Assembly: GCA_014796635.1 (NCBI GenBank)
Contig: JAAVIK010000001.1
Span: 215,357 to 223,435 of the forward strand
DNA: 8,079 nt
DNA from: Alistipes sp.
GTDB taxonomy: Bacteria > Bacteroidota > Bacteroidia > Bacteroidales > Rikenellaceae
Direction: 5' to 3'
A program made the translations under genes and the position numbers. Numbering within the stretch: position 1 is the first letter of the stretch; every line of letters starts with the position of its first letter. Below the pieces are notes generated by a model, which searched no databases, was not told where the DNA came from, and saw only the letters and a list, made by a program, of their open reading frames with translations. Of this stretch, positions 6,683 to 8,079 are shown piece after piece.

Positions 6683-6709
6683 AGATTGCGGGCCCCAAGC
6701 CCGCAATCT
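6683..6709 (+). promoter_or_regulatory. Perfect hairpin between mreB and mreC
   Basis: AGATTGCGGGC (6683-6693), loop CCCAA (6694-6698), GCCCGCAATCT (6699-6709) form a perfect 11-bp stem with a 5-base loop. It is followed by TGAATTAAG, with no T-run on either strand, so it is not a standard intrinsic terminator. Lying inside the mre operon with no promoter box of the TAnnTTTG type before mreC, it more likely acts as an attenuator, an RNA-processing site or a 3'-end stabiliser of the mreB message. Confidence 0.6.
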
Positions 6710-6739
6710 TGAATTAAGTCCAACCATCGTCTTCGCGTC

Positions 6740-7594
6740 GTGCACAAACTCATCGAGTTCATCCACAGCATCTACCTCGTGGTGTTGTTCATCGTGCTGG
6801 AGGCCCTCGCCATCGGGTACTACGCACGTTCGACCTACTTCACGCAGGCCCGGCTGCTGGCCCGCTCCAGCGCCGCCGCCGGCGCCGTGCACGAATTTTT
6901 CGCCGACATCCACCGCTACTTCCGGCTCGATGCCCAGAACCGGATTCTGCTCGACCGCGTCGCATTCCTCGAGGAGCGGCTGGCCCAGTACGACGAAGCC
7001 GCCAACATCGACCGGCTCCGCAGCTACATGCTCGATATCGGCGAATCGAAATTCCGGGTCATGACCGCCACGGTCGTCTCCAACACCATCAACCGACCCC
7101 AGAATTTCCTCACCATCAATCGCGGTCTGAGCGACGGCGTGGTACCCGACATGGCGGTGCTCACGCCCGGCGGCTCCATGCTGGGCTACGTCATCGACTG
7201 CATCGACCGCTATTCCGTCGTCATTCCCGTCCTCAACACCTCGTTCCGCGCCAGCGGCAAGCTCGAGGGCACCGATTACTTCGGATCGATCTATTGGGAC
7301 GGGATCGATCCCCACTCGGTGCTGCTCAGCGAGCTCTCCAAGTATGCGCAGCCCAAGCGCGGACAGAAAGTCGTCACCACCGGCTTCTCGCAGTTCTTCC
7401 CCGAGAACGTCCTCATCGGGTGGGTCGAAAGCGCCTCCATGAACGAAAACCGCACCTCCTATACCGTGCGCCTGCGGCTCGCCTCCGACTTCGCCCGGCT
7501 GACCGACGTCGTGCTGGTCGAGAACCGCGACGCCAACGTCATCCTCGATCTGCAGGCCCGGCAGGAGACCGACGAGCGGCTGCGCAACGAGTAG
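6740..7594 (+). CDS. mreC: Rod shape-determining protein MreC
   Basis: MreC is the periplasmic scaffold of the elongation complex, linking MreB and MreD to penicillin-binding protein 2. The 284-residue product has the expected order: a short cytoplasmic start, one membrane segment (about 11-27), a helical/coiled-coil stretch (about 36-98) and a beta-rich periplasmic domain (about 105-265). Within it, NRGLSDGVVPDMAV (127-140) and the conserved TTGFSQFFPENVLIGWV (213-229) are family hallmarks. The start is GTG: translation from it gives the usual HKLIEF-type beginning directly before the membrane segment, and no in-frame ATG serves. The GTG start and the 79-base gap with a hairpin suggest lower expression than MreB. 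The gene ends 9 bases before mreD. Confidence 0.94.
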   Translation: MHKLIEFIHSIYLVVLFIVLEALAIGYYARSTYFTQARLLARSSAAAGAVHEFFADIHRYFRLDAQNRILLDRVAFLEERLAQYDEAANIDRLRSYMLDIGESKFRVMTATVVSNTINRPQNFLTINRGLSDGVVPDMAVLTPGGSMLGYVIDCIDRYSVVIPVLNTSFRASGKLEGTDYFGSIYWDGIDPHSVLLSELSKYAQPKRGQKVVTTGFSQFFPENVLIGWVESASMNENRTSYTVRLRLASDFARLTDVVLVENRDANVILDLQARQETDERLRNE

Positions 7595-7603
7595 TTTTTA
7601 TAT

Positions 7604-8079
7604 ATGTATCGCATTGTCACCTATACGCTGCTTTTTCTGGTCACCGTGTTGTTGCAGATTTTCCTCTTCGACAACCTCTCGGTCAGTATCTACCTCAACC
7701 CGTTGATCTACATCGCGTTCATCCTGCTCCTGCCCGTCGACACGCCCGCCGTGCTGCTGCTTTTCGCCGGGGTGGCCATGGGAGTAGTCATGGACATGCT
7801 CATGGGTACGGCCGGCATCAACACCATGGCCTGCGTGCTGATGGCGTTTCTGAGACCCTACGTCCTCGACGCATTCTACAGCCGCGACGACCTGCGCGAC
7901 GGCGGCATCCCCTCGCCCGAACGGCTGGGGCACCACGTCTTCCTCAATTACCTGGTCGTCCTCGTCCTCGTCCACCACACCGTCTTCTTCTCGTTCGAGA
8001 CGCTCTCCTGGAGCCATATGCTCCGGACCATCGTGCGGATCATCGCCAGCACTTCCGTCACGGTCACGGCCGTATGGCT
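7604..8079 (+). CDS. mreD: Rod shape-determining protein MreD, cut by the window end
   Basis: The frame opens with ATG 9 bases after the mreC stop and stays open to the window edge: 158 complete codons plus two bases, no stop reached. The product is strongly hydrophobic, with likely membrane segments near residues 5-23, 28-45, 47-65, 70-90, 112-130 and 138-156, as in MreD, the integral inner-membrane partner of MreC. The segment GVVMDMLMGTAGINTMA (60-76) matches the family's conserved GxxxDxxxGxxG pattern. MreD is usually about 165-180 residues, so only the extreme C-terminus should be missing. Identification rests on operon position, topology and this motif; the family is poorly conserved. 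The spacer TTTTTATAT has no Shine-Dalgarno sequence. Confidence 0.9.
   Translation, partial: MYRIVTYTLLFLVTVLLQIFLFDNLSVSIYLNPLIYIAFILLLPVDTPAVLLLFAGVAMGVVMDMLMGTAGINTMACVLMAFLRPYVLDAFYSRDDLRDGGIPSPERLGHHVFLNYLVVLVLVHHTVFFSFETLSWSHMLRTIVRIIASTSVTVTAVW

Noticed and set aside
7598..8017. 139-codon minus-strand frame at the right edge
   Set aside because: It is antisense to mreD, whose hydrophobic protein, operon spacing and motif are convincing; this one is a D/E/V/Q-rich mirror of membrane-protein codons.

Overview
The window looks like ordinary chromosomal housekeeping DNA from a high-GC member of the Bacteroidales, most likely Alistipes or a close relative (Rikenellaceae). This rests on four things seen here: promoter boxes of the Bacteroidetes type (TAnnTTTG, with an upstream TTTG), absence of clear Shine-Dalgarno sequences, a Bacteroidales-style surface lipoprotein with acidic residues just after its lipid-modified cysteine, and GC-rich, strongly biased codon use that opens long false reading frames on the opposite strand. 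The genus assignment is inference.

Layout. (1) Positions 5-931, minus strand: a lipoprotein of unknown function, with a textbook Bacteroidetes promoter at 979-1009. (2) Positions 932-1190: a 259-base divergent intergenic region holding that promoter, a nested palindromic element (1038-1106) and the uvrC promoter. (3) Positions 1191-3020, plus strand: uvrC, the excinuclease subunit of nucleotide excision repair. (4) Positions 3021-3106: a short convergent gap with an intrinsic terminator serving the minus strand. (5) Positions 5470-3107, minus strand: gpsA then pgi, separated by 6 bases and evidently one operon. (6) Positions 5471-5640: a divergent intergenic region, AT-rich on the gpsA side and very GC-rich in the mreB leader. 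(7) Positions 5641-8079, plus strand: mreB, mreC and the first 158 codons of mreD, the cell-elongation (rod complex) operon, cut off by the window end.

How the genes work together. MreB forms the cytoskeletal filament, MreC the periplasmic scaffold and MreD the membrane partner that together direct lateral wall synthesis; the penicillin-binding protein 2 and RodA genes would be expected just beyond the window. GpsA makes sn-glycerol-3-phosphate for phospholipids from dihydroxyacetone phosphate, and Pgi interconverts glucose-6-phosphate and fructose-6-phosphate, so the pair joins central sugar metabolism to lipid synthesis. UvrC is a stand-alone repair gene.

I found no sign of a mobile element, CRISPR array, defence system, RNA gene or other undescribed multi-gene system. 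The points worth a second look are in the non-coding DNA: the nested palindrome with outward-facing promoter-like boxes upstream of uvrC, possible near-leaderless transcription of uvrC, an ambiguous start for gpsA, the structured GC-rich mreB leader, and a perfect 11-bp hairpin between mreB and mreC. No stretch longer than 300 bases lacks a gene.
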